Counted from the first letter of the stretch, positions 1 through 9,613 are shown. The stretch: DNA of 12,940 nucleotides from an uncultured Lachnospiraceae bacterium (GCA_947178115.1 CAMWXF010000019.1:1-12940); one strand, 5' to 3'. Notes: generated by a model not told the origin, from the sequence alone. Made by a program: numbers and translations.

Positions 1-19
1 TTGGAACCCCATCGTTAAA

Positions 20-48
20 ATAATAACACTATCCACCTAAAAAATCAA
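20..48 (-). promoter_or_regulatory. Candidate sigma-A promoter reading off the left edge
   Basis: On the minus strand a TTGATT -35 box (43-48) is separated by 17 bases from a TATTAT -10 box (20-25). A transcript would start near base 13 and leave the window to the left, so it would serve a gene outside the window. The region is AT-rich, so a chance match is possible and there is no other support. Confidence 0.35.
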
Positions 49-116
49 TTTCCATTCAACACTAACCTGTCAAAAATCATTCTGCTCGCTTTTTTCACAC
101 CCATGTCACAACCTAA

Positions 117-253
117 GCTCAGAGGGGAGTTAATATCTGAAGGAACCCCTCAAAAAGCGTCGGCACTTGACGAGGTATTTCACGAGTCTAGTGTCCGCTA
201 CGCTTTTTGCGGAGCGGAAGCGCGGTGACGCAGATATTAACTCCTCTCTGAGC
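117..253. repeat. Nested long inverted repeat element (MITE-like or intergenic fold)
   Basis: Two 23-base arms, 117-139 and 231-253, are inverted copies of each other with one difference that would be a G-U pair in RNA. Inside them lies a second perfect 10-base inverted repeat (151-160 with 200-209), and inside that a shorter imperfect stem. The whole 137-base unit can fold back on itself on either strand. It begins 37 bases past the stop codon of the AICAR transformylase gene. No open reading frame of note and no clear target-site duplication are visible. It could be a small non-autonomous mobile element, a dispersed intergenic repeat of this lineage, or simply an elaborate terminator. The inverted repeats are read directly from the sequence; the nature of the element is inference. 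Confidence 0.75.
151..209. terminator. Probable bidirectional intrinsic terminator at the core of the inverted repeat
   Basis: The core has five A, then GCGT, and at the other end ACGC followed by five T (204-208), so both strands read as stem then U-run. The stem continues inward in pieces: CGG with CCG (161-163/195-197), CACT with AGTG (164-167/190-193), and GAC with GTC (169-171/186-188), closing a loop of about 14 bases. On the minus strand it would end the transcript of the purine genes about 80 bases after the stop at 291. Confidence 0.6.
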
Positions 254-290
254 GGACCTTTAAGCCAATGTGTGAACAATACAGTATCTT

Positions 291-1472
291 CTAATGATGG
301 AACAACCTGATCCCCGTAAAGCACATCGTCATACCATACTTATTACATGTCTCGATTACATTGTCGTCACGCACGGAACCTCCCGGCTGCGCCACATATT
401 TCACGCCGCTCTTATGCGCCCGCTCGATATTGTCGCCAAAGGGGAAGAATGCATCGGACCCCAGCGCCACATCGCTCATCTGATCCAGCCACGCACGCTT
501 CTCTTCTCTTGTAAACACTTCCGGTTTCACCTTGAATATCTTCTGCCATGCGCCCTCCGCCAGCACATCCATGTAATCCTCGCCGATATACAGATCAATG
601 GAATTATCTCTGTCCGCACGACCGATGCCGTCCACAAATTGCAGTCCCAGTACCTTGGGAGACTGACGCAGGAACCAATTATCAGCCTTAGAACCCGCAA
701 GTCTGGTACAATGTATCCTCGACTGCTGCCCTGCGCCGATACCGATCGCCTGTCCGCCCTTCACATAGCAAACGGAGTTGGACTGCGTATATTTCAAGGT
801 AATCATGGCAATCGCCAGATCGATTTTCGCCTGCTCAGGCATATCTTTAGATTCCGTCACAATATTGTTGAAAAACTCGTCGTCAATCTTTAACTCATTC
901 CTGCCCTGCTCGAAGCTGATGCCGTATACCTGCTTCACCTCAACAGGTGCCGGTACATAATTCTCATCGATCTCTATGACATTATATCCGCCCTTCTTCT
1001 TCGCCTTCAGAATCTCTAACGCCTCCGGCTCATACCCCGGTGCAATCACGCCGTCAGACACTTCTCTTTTGATAATCTTGGCGGTCGCCACATCACAGAC
1101 ATCAGACAGTGAGATAAAGTCACCGAAAGAACTCATTCTGTCCGCACCTCTCGCCCTCGCATAAGCGTTTGCCAGCGGTGTAAACTCCATATCCAGATCG
1201 TCCACCCAGTAAATCTTCTTCTCCACATCCGTAAGCGGCAGACCCACCGCCGCTCCCGCCGGGGAAACATGCTTAAAAGAAGTTGCCGCCGGAAGTCCCG
1301 TCGCCTTCTTTAATTCTTTCACCAACTGCCAACCGTTAAAAGCATCCAAAAAATTAATATATCCCGGCTTACCGTTCAGCACCTTGATCGGCAGCTCACT
1401 CCCGTCCGCCATATAAATCCGCGACGGTTTCTGATTCGGGTTACAGCCATATTTCAGTTCTAATTCGTTCAT
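291..1472 (-). CDS. purH: Stand-alone AICAR transformylase (phosphoribosylaminoimidazolecarboxamide formyltransferase)
   Basis: Transfers a formyl group from 10-formyl-tetrahydrofolate to AICAR to give FAICAR, the penultimate step of de novo IMP synthesis in the cytosol. The 393-residue protein matches only the C-terminal transformylase half of ordinary bifunctional PurH; the N-terminal cyclohydrolase (MGS-like) half is absent. The start resembles the domain boundary (KYGCNPNQ, 7-14). The catalytic Lys-His pair is K67-H68 in KHVSPAGAAVG, and the conserved Asn is N232 in YTQSNSV, followed by GIGAGQQSRIHCTRLAG (244-260). The RARGADRMSSFGDF stretch (107-119) and the RLFHH end closely resemble the C-terminal half of eukaryotic ATIC as I remember it. 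ATG at 1472 is preceded by GGAAAGGA. It follows purO by only four bases, so the two are surely co-transcribed. The missing cyclohydrolase activity is supplied by that neighbour. Confidence 0.95.
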   Translation of the reverse strand: MNELELKYGCNPNQKPSRIYMADGSELPIKVLNGKPGYINFLDAFNGWQLVKELKKATGLPAATSFKHVSPAGAAVGLPLTDVEKKIYWVDDLDMEFTPLANAYARARGADRMSSFGDFISLSDVCDVATAKIIKREVSDGVIAPGYEPEALEILKAKKKGGYNVIEIDENYVPAPVEVKQVYGISFEQGRNELKIDDEFFNNIVTESKDMPEQAKIDLAIAMITLKYTQSNSVCYVKGGQAIGIGAGQQSRIHCTRLAGSKADNWFLRQSPKVLGLQFVDGIGRADRDNSIDLYIGEDYMDVLAEGAWQKIFKVKPEVFTREEKRAWLDQMSDVALGSDAFFPFGDNIERAHKSGVKYVAQPGGSVRDDNVIETCNKYGMTMCFTGIRLFHH

Positions 1473-1476
1473 GTTG

Positions 1477-2196
1477 TTATTCCTTTCCGTTTTTGTTTAC
1501 AATACGGGTCTCGTATTTCCCACTCTCGATTTCAATAAAGCGCACAAACAGCGACACCTTATTCTCCTCATTCAGGTTTTCCCACACCGTCTTCGTGAAG
1601 CTGTCGATATCGCCCTCTATGCCTACCAATGTGGGCTCACCCTCAAAACTCGGCAGCGGATTCCCGTCACCCATATAGGTATGAATAAAATGTCCCTCGC
1701 CCGCCGCCGGATTCTCATAGGCAAACGTATATCTGTTACAGGAAGACGGATCGCCGTTATTGCTCTTAAGAATAGACATTGCGTAATTATATCTGCCGTT
1801 TTCCAAGTGCATAATACCTGAAATGCGGGGCGTATAGTTAGGTGCATCCGGCTCGAACTCTCTGGTACGCAGTGCCTGTTCAAAAGTCTGCTGCTTATCC
1901 ATAAGTTCATAGATCGTATCCGTTTGGTCACCGTTCGTCACAATCGTCTTATTGCCCAGCACTCTGACCGGTGCATAGATAATCAGACTGGGATCTTCTA
2001 ATTTAGACGGATCAAATGCCTGTGTCCGAATGCCTTCTCCTTCTTCCACAAAAACACGGTTCCTGCTGTTAGAGCTTCTTCCCATGATAAAATAAGCCGT
2101 CACTGCGTATTTGCCGTCTGCGGACTTTCCGATCACGATCCCTCTGCCGGGGTAAGCGTTACCCGCAAGCTCCTTCGCCAAATTCTTTTTCTCCAT
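1477..2196 (-). CDS. purO: IMP cyclohydrolase, PurO type
   Basis: Closes the ring of FAICAR to form IMP, the last step of de novo purine synthesis. The 239-residue protein belongs to the archaeal-type PurO family (IMP_cyclohyd), unrelated to the cyclohydrolase half of PurH. Supporting motifs are NAYPGRGIVIGKSADGKYAV (13-32), SSNSRNRVF (41-49), and the APNYTPRISG and SNNGDPSSCNRYTF regions (118-158). I chose ATG at 2196 because AGGAGGAAG lies just before it and the family similarity starts near residue 13. An in-frame extension to 2334 runs into the preceding gene and lacks family similarity. The gene starts 10 bases after the stop of the GGDEF-EAL gene, whose end overlaps this ribosome binding site. 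The pairing with a stand-alone transformylase four bases downstream confirms the role. Assignment to the PurO family is from motif memory. Confidence 0.92.
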   Translation of the reverse strand: MEKKNLAKELAGNAYPGRGIVIGKSADGKYAVTAYFIMGRSSNSRNRVFVEEGEGIRTQAFDPSKLEDPSLIIYAPVRVLGNKTIVTNGDQTDTIYELMDKQQTFEQALRTREFEPDAPNYTPRISGIMHLENGRYNYAMSILKSNNGDPSSCNRYTFAYENPAAGEGHFIHTYMGDGNPLPSFEGEPTLVGIEGDIDSFTKTVWENLNEENKVSLFVRFIEIESGKYETRIVNKNGKE

Positions 2197-2206
2197 ATCT
2201 TCCTCC

Positions 2207-4915
2207 TCATTTTTTCTTCGTCCGTTTACCCGCGGGACGATTTGTTTTCTTTTGTGCATGACTGTCAGACGCACTCTGTGTGCTCTTTGCCACATATTTC
2301 TCGTCAAACGCCGCTCTCGGCATGGGTTTGTCAAAATAGTACCCCTGTATCATTCTCACCTTCATGCCTTCTAACACCTTATACTGCTCCTTTGTCTCGA
2401 TGCCTTCCACGCAGATGGAAACACCGATGGCATCCGCCAGATCCGACACCATCTTAATAAAAGATTTGGAATAATTATCCTCCGCCAGATCCCTGACGAA
2501 ACTCTGATCTACTTTAATGACATCAAAAGGCAGTTCCCTGATGTGGCTCAATGAAGAATATCCGGTTCCGAAATCATCCAGTGCGATCCGCACTCCCAGC
2601 TCTTTGATCTGTCCCAGTATCGTCTTCATCCGCTCCAGATCATTGATGGCCAGCCCTTCTGTCACTTCCAAAGTCAGATTGTGGGGATTGATTCCGCTTT
2701 TCTGAATAATCTCCGCTACAGTCTCCACAATATCCTGCTGTAAGAGCTGCACCACCGACAGATTCACATTCACTTTATATCCCCGGTGTCCGTTTTCATT
2801 CCAACTTTTACATGCCTCACACGCCTGCTGTAACACATAACTTCCGATGGGATTGATCAGTCCGAGATACTCCGCAAGCGGAATAAAATCTGCCGGCGAC
2901 ATAAATCCCATCTCCACACTGTTCCAACGAATCAGCGCTTCCGCTCCGGTACATTTTCCGTTCTCCTGAATGTCGATGATCGGCTGATAATATACTTCAA
3001 ATTCCTTGTACCCGTCGATTGCCGCATCGCGCATATTTTTCTCCATGTCAAGACGCTTATCGGAGTCGCTCTTAATACTGTTACTGTATACGGCCGAGCG
3101 GTTCTTACCGGACTTCTTCGCCTCATACATGGCGATATCCGCTTTCTTGATCAGTTCCTGTACGCCCTCGCCCTCCATCGGGTAATACACGATTCCCATA
3201 CTCATCGTACAGTAATAATCCGCATTTTTCAAAAACCACGGTCTGGCAAAAACCGCTTTGACCCCTTCCACGATCCGGTCGAGCGCTTCATACTGATCCG
3301 GCGGCACGATAATGACAAACTCATCGCCGCCCATGCGATAGCAGGAATTCTGGATGCCCGGCACCTTTCTCATGCCATGTGCAATGGATTTGAGCAGTAC
3401 GTCGCCATACTGATGTCCAAGGCTGTCGTTGATATGCTTAAAATCATCCAGATCCAGATAAAGCACAGCGCCTTCCGTGCCTGCGTTCTTGGCAGCATCC
3501 ACATACTTTGCCAAATCCCGTTCGCAGCAGAGTCTGTTAAAAAGACCGGTCAGGAAATCAGTATACGCCTGTCGCTCGATCTTCTTCTGGTACATTTTCT
3601 TCTCGGTCACATCATGGATCGAGCACATGAACACATCTCTGCCGTCCACCCATTTGATATTTTTATAAAAAATGTCGTACCAGCTGCCCTTATCCTCCGT
3701 AAATACTTCCAGGCTGCCTTCCTGTCTGTCCTTCGGCACCCTGCTTTCAAAAATTGCCGCCAGCTTATTCTGCTCAAGCTCCTCTCGGAAAATATTGCGA
3801 AGCCGCCTGTTGGCAAAAAGGATTTTTTCCGTTTCCTTATCTCTCACATAAATCGAGCTGCCTACATTATTCAGCACCTCTTCCAATGCCGCATATGATC
3901 CCGCCAGAGAATTTTTCTGGATTCTTTTCGTGATAATACTCTGCAGCACTTTGACGGAATCATTCAAAAACTTGATTTCTTCCACATCCCAATTACGTGA
4001 TGTCCGTGTCATCTCAAAGCACGCATACATGCCGATCTGTTCTTTCAATTCGATCGGAAACGCCGCCAGCGCCTGAATACCTTCCTTAGCCAGTTCTTCC
4101 TCATAACCTTCTCTGCCCGGGGCCGAGGAAAGAACCAACGGTTTGTCACGATACAGATATGCGGGACGCGGCTGATTTTTGGTCTGGTCATAACCGGAAA
4201 GCACACCGTCATTACACCATTCAGCGATTACGTCCATCTTCCCCGCTGCCGCTCCGCCCACGGAATATAAATAGGCACAGTCAATCTTCAGGAAACTTCC
4301 CACTGTTGTGAGGATACTCGCCAGAACGCTCTCAATGGGCGCATCACTATCCAGCATTTGCACGATCTGCGTTGTGGCTGCCGTCCGTTTAAGCACATCT
4401 TCCATCTCTTCTCTGGAAGAACGGCTTCTGATGCTTTCCGCCTTTGCCTCTTCAGCCATAAGCTTATCGCCCACCATATGTCTGCTGATCTCCCGCAGCA
4501 GATCCAAGGCCAGATTAAACTGCCGCCCCGTCGTCTGATATCGGAATCCCTGTGCAAACTCACGCCCTTCCTGTGAAGGCGCATCGGACAGCACAGCATA
4601 TACCAGCCACGTCAGAACCGCCTTTCCCTCTTCCTTCACACAGACTACGGCATATTGTAACGCGTCAATTCCGGTCTCTTCAATCGCCTGATCCTCCAGA
4701 CTGCTCTCCGATACCCTGCGCAAAAGAGACATCAGCTTATCCCTCGGTATCTGCCCGGTCAGTCTCTCTTTGTCCCAATCACTACCTGACATATCTGTCA
4801 GTTCTGTGCCCTCACTATCCACGCAGAATGCATAGATCCCTGTCGCTGCACAGAAATCATTCTGAATCTTCTGTAATTCCCTTCGGTCTAAAATTGTGTG
4901 ATATAAACCGTCCAT
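2207..4915 (-). CDS. GGDEF-EAL cyclic-di-GMP protein with PocR-like, GAF and PAS sensor domains
   Basis: A 902-residue cytoplasmic signalling protein with no membrane segment. Domains in order: a PocR-like ligand-sensing domain (about 8-150, LQKIQNDFCAATGIYAFCVD near its start), a short coiled region, a GAF domain (about 182-332), a PAS domain (about 342-439), GGDEF (about 447-609) and EAL (about 627-872). The cyclase signature GGDEF is intact at 529-533, while the RxxD inhibitory site usually found just before it is absent. The phosphodiesterase residues are all present: EAL (659-661), E750 in EVTE, DDFGTG (780-785), K801, E837 and Q857. Both opposing activities are therefore possible. The tail is Lys-rich. 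ATG at 4915 has AAGGGGAG six bases upstream; the longer frame to 4954 lacks a good site. It lies 84 bases after guaB and 10 bases before purO. The PocR call is the least certain. Confidence 0.9.
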   Translation of the reverse strand: MDGLYHTILDRRELQKIQNDFCAATGIYAFCVDSEGTELTDMSGSDWDKERLTGQIPRDKLMSLLRRVSESSLEDQAIEETGIDALQYAVVCVKEEGKAVLTWLVYAVLSDAPSQEGREFAQGFRYQTTGRQFNLALDLLREISRHMVGDKLMAEEAKAESIRSRSSREEMEDVLKRTAATTQIVQMLDSDAPIESVLASILTTVGSFLKIDCAYLYSVGGAAAGKMDVIAEWCNDGVLSGYDQTKNQPRPAYLYRDKPLVLSSAPGREGYEEELAKEGIQALAAFPIELKEQIGMYACFEMTRTSRNWDVEEIKFLNDSVKVLQSIITKRIQKNSLAGSYAALEEVLNNVGSSIYVRDKETEKILFANRRLRNIFREELEQNKLAAIFESRVPKDRQEGSLEVFTEDKGSWYDIFYKNIKWVDGRDVFMCSIHDVTEKKMYQKKIERQAYTDFLTGLFNRLCCERDLAKYVDAAKNAGTEGAVLYLDLDDFKHINDSLGHQYGDVLLKSIAHGMRKVPGIQNSCYRMGGDEFVIIVPPDQYEALDRIVEGVKAVFARPWFLKNADYYCTMSMGIVYYPMEGEGVQELIKKADIAMYEAKKSGKNRSAVYSNSIKSDSDKRLDMEKNMRDAAIDGYKEFEVYYQPIIDIQENGKCTGAEALIRWNSVEMGFMSPADFIPLAEYLGLINPIGSYVLQQACEACKSWNENGHRGYKVNVNLSVVQLLQQDIVETVAEIIQKSGINPHNLTLEVTEGLAINDLERMKTILGQIKELGVRIALDDFGTGYSSLSHIRELPFDVIKVDQSFVRDLAEDNYSKSFIKMVSDLADAIGVSICVEGIETKEQYKVLEGMKVRMIQGYYFDKPMPRAAFDEKYVAKSTQSASDSHAQKKTNRPAGKRTKKK

Positions 4916-4999
4916 CTGGAACTCCCCTTGTCTCCCCGTATGTGATAATCGCATGCACTGTTTACCGTTCCGGCACGCGCAATCCGCTGCGCTGCCTCA

Positions 5000-6538
<1,539 letters not shown>

Positions 6539-6554
6539 TTACATTTATGTAAAG

Positions 6555-6584
6555 AATACTGCCAGTTAAATAACTGACAGTATT
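6555..6584 (-). terminator. Hairpin between the small membrane-protein gene and guaB, likely terminator
   Basis: Arms 6555-6567 and 6572-6584 form a 13-bp stem with one G-U pair and a four-base loop. On the minus strand it lies 19 bases after the stop of the gene ending at 6604 and is followed by a short, weak T-rich run (TTCTTTACA). It most likely ends that transcript. Because it is 100 bases upstream of the guaB start, a role as a guaB leader hairpin is also possible. Confidence 0.5.
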
Positions 6585-6603
6585 ACTTTCCCATTACTAT
6601 TCT

Positions 6604-7098
6604 TTAATCCGTAAAAACTTTACGCGGCGCAACGCTCTGAACCGCCTTGATCATCTCCTCATTGGGCTCCAGAATGATCTTCGTATCTCCGTTCCAAACC
6701 ATCATGTATCTCCGCTCCGGCTGCGCGGCAATGCGCGAGCTGTAATCCAGCGTCTTAAGCTCACGATTCTTATAGGAATCCAGTCTGTGGGAATTAAGCG
6801 GCGCAAAAATCTCCATCTTTTCTATCCCAAAAGAACCCAATTTCTTTCTCCTGCTCTTCGCCATAACCTTATCAACGCTGATCTCTCTGTCCAGATACAG
6901 ATACTCATACTCCAGATCCGCCTTCATAGTCACAACATACGCCAGTATGCCGGTTACGATGGCAATAAACAGACCCGGAATATACATCACCCCGATCACC
7001 ACAAACACCACCGTCAGCATGATCAGCAGCATTTTCAGAAAACTTAAAATCGGCGAGGATTTTCTTGCCACCAGACATTCCACATATGTTTCGCTCAT
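6604..7098 (-). CDS. Small two-helix membrane protein, conserved, function unknown
   Basis: A 164-residue protein that I do not recognise with a proven function. It has a polar N-terminus (MSETYVECLVARKS), two closely spaced membrane helices (about 18-38 and 41-58), then a cytoplasmic region of about 105 residues with basic KSRRKK (81-86) and a predicted beta-rich fold ending in MMVWNGDTKIILEPNEEM. The layout recalls YcxB or PH-like membrane proteins of Lachnospiraceae, perhaps a DUF6106-type family, but that name is from memory. The start is unsure. ATG at 7098 fits the start of the hydrophobic pattern but its GAGAAAGG site is 12 bases away. ATG at 7110 is only about one base from that site, and a GTG at 7149 has no clear site. 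It has its own promoter (7227-7255) and a terminator-like hairpin after it, so it is probably a single-gene unit. Confidence 0.8.
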   Translation of the reverse strand: MSETYVECLVARKSSPILSFLKMLLIMLTVVFVVIGVMYIPGLFIAIVTGILAYVVTMKADLEYEYLYLDREISVDKVMAKSRRKKLGSFGIEKMEIFAPLNSHRLDSYKNRELKTLDYSSRIAAQPERRYMMVWNGDTKIILEPNEEMIKAVQSVAPRKVFTD

Positions 7099-7226
7099 AT
7101 TTATAACCATACCTTTCTCTTCGTCTGTAATTATGCAGCCGCAAGACACAATCTATTGAGTATATCGATATTCTGCCCGGCGCAATATCACACGTCGGGA
7201 ACAGCCCTTCACGAAAATATAGACTT

Positions 7227-7255
7227 ATCATATAACAAAAAGCAGAAAGTTTCAA
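7227..7255 (-). promoter_or_regulatory. Sigma-A promoter for the small membrane-protein gene
   Basis: On the minus strand TTGAAA (7250-7255) and TATGAT (7227-7232) are separated by exactly 17 bases. The start point would be near 7220, leaving an untranslated leader of about 120 bases. That leader holds a modest hairpin (CTG, CCCG pairing with CGGG, CAG) and a ten-base palindrome at 7162-7171, but no riboswitch that I recognise. Confidence 0.7.
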
Positions 7256-7310
7256 GCAATAGGTTACAACTTTCACTCGCCATTTTCACCGCCACGGTTT
7301 AATGCTCTTC

Positions 7311-9077
7311 CTATTTCTCTTCCTTCGGCATCTTGATCTCAATATGCACATCCCGAAGCTGCCTTTCATCAACCTGCGCGGGTGCGCCCATCATAATATC
7401 CTGCGCTTGTTTGTTCATCGGGAAAGGAATCACCTCTCTGATGCTGTCCTCACCAGCAAGCAGCATGACCATTCTGTCCACGCCCGGAGCAATGCCTGCA
7501 TGCGGCGGTGCACCGTAACAGAATGCGTTGTACATTGCCGGGAATTTCGCCTTCACATCTTCCTCACCCAATCCAACGATCTGGAATGCCTTCACCATGA
7601 TCTCCGGATCATGATTACGGACCGCTCCCGAAGACAGCTCCACGCCGTTGCACACCAGATCATACTGATATGCCAGAATACTAAGCGGTTCTGACTCATT
7701 AAGTGCCTTCATTCCGCCCTGCGGCATAGAGAAAGGATTATGGCAGAACTCTATCTCGCCGGACTCTTCCCCGATCTCGTACATGGGGAAATCGACAATC
7801 CAGCAAAACTCATAACATGCCTGTCTGAAATGTCCCTCCGATTTCATACCCAGCATTCTTCTGAGAACACCTGCCGTCTTGACGGCCGCATTCTTATCGC
7901 CGGCGGTCACGCCTATGAAGTCGCCCGGCTTTAAGTTAAGCGCAGCATCCACCTCGCTCTTCCTGTCTGTCAGGAATTTGGAGATACCGCCCACATAATT
8001 ACCGTTCTCGTCTACCCTGAACCAGTATACCTTGCTGCCGCTCTCCACTTCCACGTCCGCGCATAATTTATCAATCTCTTTTCTCGTAGCTGCATAGCCG
8101 TCCGTCACTACTGCCTTGATCACATGATTCTTGAAAGGCTCAAACTCACACTGACCAAACAGCTCCGAAACATCCTGAACGGTCAGGTCGATCCGCAGGT
8201 CAGGCTTGTCCGTTCCGTATTTCTCCAGCGCTTCCAGATACGGAATCCTCGTAAAAGGCGCTGTAGACGCCTGATCATATACGCCGTACTTCTCAAATAC
8301 CGGCGGAAGCACCTGCTCGATCACGGAAAAGACGTCTTCCTGCGACGCGAAAGCCATCTCCATGTCAAGCTGATAGAACTCGCCCGGTGAGCGGTCCGCC
8401 CTCGCGTCCTCATCCCGGAAACAGGGCGCGATCTGGAAATAGCGGTCAAAACCGGAGGCCATCAAAATCTGTTTAAACTGCTGCGGTGCCTGAGGCAGCG
8501 CATAAAACTTGCCCGGATGGTTTCTGGCCGGTACAAGATAGTCTCTTGCCCCCTCCGGCGAAGAACAGGTTAAGATCGGTGTGGTGATCTCCACAAAATC
8601 TAGGTCGTTCATTCTCTGTCTGAGTTCCGTCACGATACGGCTCCTAAGCAGAATCTTATCTTTCACATCCGGATTTCGCAGATCCAGATACCGATATTTC
8701 AATCGGATGTTTTCGTCCGCATTCTTCGACTGTCTGATCTCAAAAGGCAGTATATTATAAGTACATTTACCGAGTACTTCCACTTTAGTCGGCACCACTT
8801 CGATCTCGCCTGTAGGGATCGTGTTCGTTTTATTGGAACGCTCCCGCACCGTGCCTTCTATCATTAATGTAGACTCCTTGTTTACGCCCTCTAACCGGTC
8901 CATCATCTCCTGCGTCTCAAAGACGATCTGTGTGACACCGTAGAAGTCCCGGAGTAACAGGAAGCCCAGATTCTTGCTGACCTGTCTGATATTCTCGTAC
9001 CATCCGACCAAAGTGACCTTGCTGCCCGCGTCGGATAATCTGAGTTCGTTGCATGTGTGTGTTCTTGACTGCATCAT
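7311..9077 (-). CDS. aspS: Aspartyl-tRNA synthetase
   Basis: Charges tRNA(Asp) with aspartate, a class IIb enzyme. The 588-residue bacterial-type protein has an N-terminal OB-fold anticodon domain (about 20-105), the catalytic core with motif 2 FRDED (220-224), an inserted GAD domain (about 281-411, KYGTDKPDLRIDL), and motif 3 GVDRMVML (532-539) after GAPPHAGIAP. The loop GWYENIRQVSKNLGFLLLRD differs from the Arg-rich GWVxRRRD form common in bacteria and is one residue longer than the E. coli sequence as I recall it. ATG at 9077 is nine bases after AGGAAAGGAA; a second ATG follows at once, at 9074. No strong terminator follows the stop at 7311. With gatBA in the window, whether it is discriminating for tRNA(Asp) or also charges tRNA(Asn) is open. 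Confidence 0.96.
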   Translation of the reverse strand: MMQSRTHTCNELRLSDAGSKVTLVGWYENIRQVSKNLGFLLLRDFYGVTQIVFETQEMMDRLEGVNKESTLMIEGTVRERSNKTNTIPTGEIEVVPTKVEVLGKCTYNILPFEIRQSKNADENIRLKYRYLDLRNPDVKDKILLRSRIVTELRQRMNDLDFVEITTPILTCSSPEGARDYLVPARNHPGKFYALPQAPQQFKQILMASGFDRYFQIAPCFRDEDARADRSPGEFYQLDMEMAFASQEDVFSVIEQVLPPVFEKYGVYDQASTAPFTRIPYLEALEKYGTDKPDLRIDLTVQDVSELFGQCEFEPFKNHVIKAVVTDGYAATRKEIDKLCADVEVESGSKVYWFRVDENGNYVGGISKFLTDRKSEVDAALNLKPGDFIGVTAGDKNAAVKTAGVLRRMLGMKSEGHFRQACYEFCWIVDFPMYEIGEESGEIEFCHNPFSMPQGGMKALNESEPLSILAYQYDLVCNGVELSSGAVRNHDPEIMVKAFQIVGLGEEDVKAKFPAMYNAFCYGAPPHAGIAPGVDRMVMLLAGEDSIREVIPFPMNKQAQDIMMGAPAQVDERQLRDVHIEIKMPKEEK

Positions 9078-9174
9078 TTTTTCGTTATTCCTTTCCTGTG
9101 ATTTCTTTTCTGATTCTATCACCGCGCACCGCAAAATACAATAAATATTCGTTTCTTCATCATTTTACTTCGAC

Positions 9175-9203
9175 ATTTTATGCCGCACTTCGATTCTTTT
9201 CAA
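9175..9203 (-). promoter_or_regulatory. Sigma-A promoter for aspS
   Basis: On the minus strand TTGAAA (9198-9203) and TAAAAT (9175-9180) lie 17 bases apart. Transcription would begin near 9168, giving aspS a leader of about 90 bases. No T-box sequence is visible in it. A weaker second candidate (TTGTAT, 17 bases, TAGAAT) lies closer to the gene. Confidence 0.65.
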
Positions 9204-9274
9204 AATGCCTTTTGTGCAATCGGTTTTTTATATTATTTTCATGAAAATTTCATATAATCGCAAGGGGTTCTGCA

Positions 9275-9303
9275 TTGACATTTTTTTTTAAACTTTATAT
9301 GAT
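9275..9303 (+). promoter_or_regulatory. Strong sigma-A promoter for structured RNA and downstream gene
   Basis: A perfect TTGACA (9275-9280), a 17-base spacer rich in T, and TATGAT (9298-9303) form one of the best promoters in the window. The start would be near 9310, 34 bases ahead of the closing stem of the structured region, and about 366 bases ahead of the gene at 9676. Confidence 0.85.
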
Positions 9304-9343
9304 ATGATTCAGATGTCAAAAGGTACATGATATAAACTAGGCC

Positions 9344-9573
9344 GGCAGATTGTATAAAATATTCTCTCGTGTCGGGTTGCGTCATATGGATTTTCTAAAA
9401 TATTCCGGCAAGGTTGTGCAAACCAAACGAAACCGCCCTCTATTCGCCATCCGGGCTCATTACGGGCTTTCCGGGACATCCGTGTCCCGGAATTTCTGGA
9501 TACCAAACGGAATATTAAGAAAATCTCATATTCCTCCGCATGACAGCTTCGAGAACATTTTATACAATCTGCC
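9344..9573 (+). ncRNA. Candidate structured RNA or structured leader, one long branched hairpin
   Basis: A closing stem pairs 9344-9366 with 9551-9573 (23 positions, one A-C mismatch). Above it is a large internal loop (9367-9383 opposite 9532-9550). An upper stem follows in three helices: 9384-9388/9527-9531, 9389-9396/9518-9525 and 9399-9407/9508-9516. At the top sits a perfect 10-bp GC-rich hairpin with loop TCCG (9469-9492). The pairing is read directly from the sequence. The promoter at 9275-9303 points into it, which favours the plus strand. A rod with a big central bubble beside aspS recalls 6S RNA, but at 230 nt it is somewhat long and no U-run follows the closing stem. Alternatives are a cis-acting leader of the downstream gene or a small inverted-repeat mobile element. 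No known riboswitch core is recognised. Confidence 0.5.
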
Positions 9574-9613
9574 TATGAAAAATATTGATGCATCTTTCGG
9601 CACCTGAATCATG

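Noticed and set aside
294..893. 199-residue plus-strand open frame
   Set aside because: Lies antisense within the transformylase gene, has no ribosome binding site and no family-like sequence; a shadow of a real gene.
1473..1490. Shared 13-base initiation region (GGAAAGGAATAAC) ahead of both the transformylase gene and aspS
   Set aside because: Striking as an exact match, but it is a Shine-Dalgarno-type, AT-rich stretch in both places and most simply reflects common ribosome binding preference.
3377..3898. 173-residue plus-strand open frame
   Set aside because: Antisense inside the GGDEF-EAL gene with low-complexity-like composition and no initiation signals.
4916..4999. Terminator between guaB and the GGDEF-EAL gene (GCGCA/TGCGC stem)
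   Set aside because: The stem is only five base pairs and is not followed by a T-run, so read-through is more likely.
9078..9340. T-box leader for aspS
   Set aside because: The conserved T-box antiterminator sequence is not present on the minus strand and the mapped-by-eye leader is only about 90 bases.
9350..9607. 85-residue plus-strand open frame starting with TTG
   Set aside because: It covers the structured region, begins inside the closing stem, lacks a good ribosome binding site, and its sequence is explained by base pairing.
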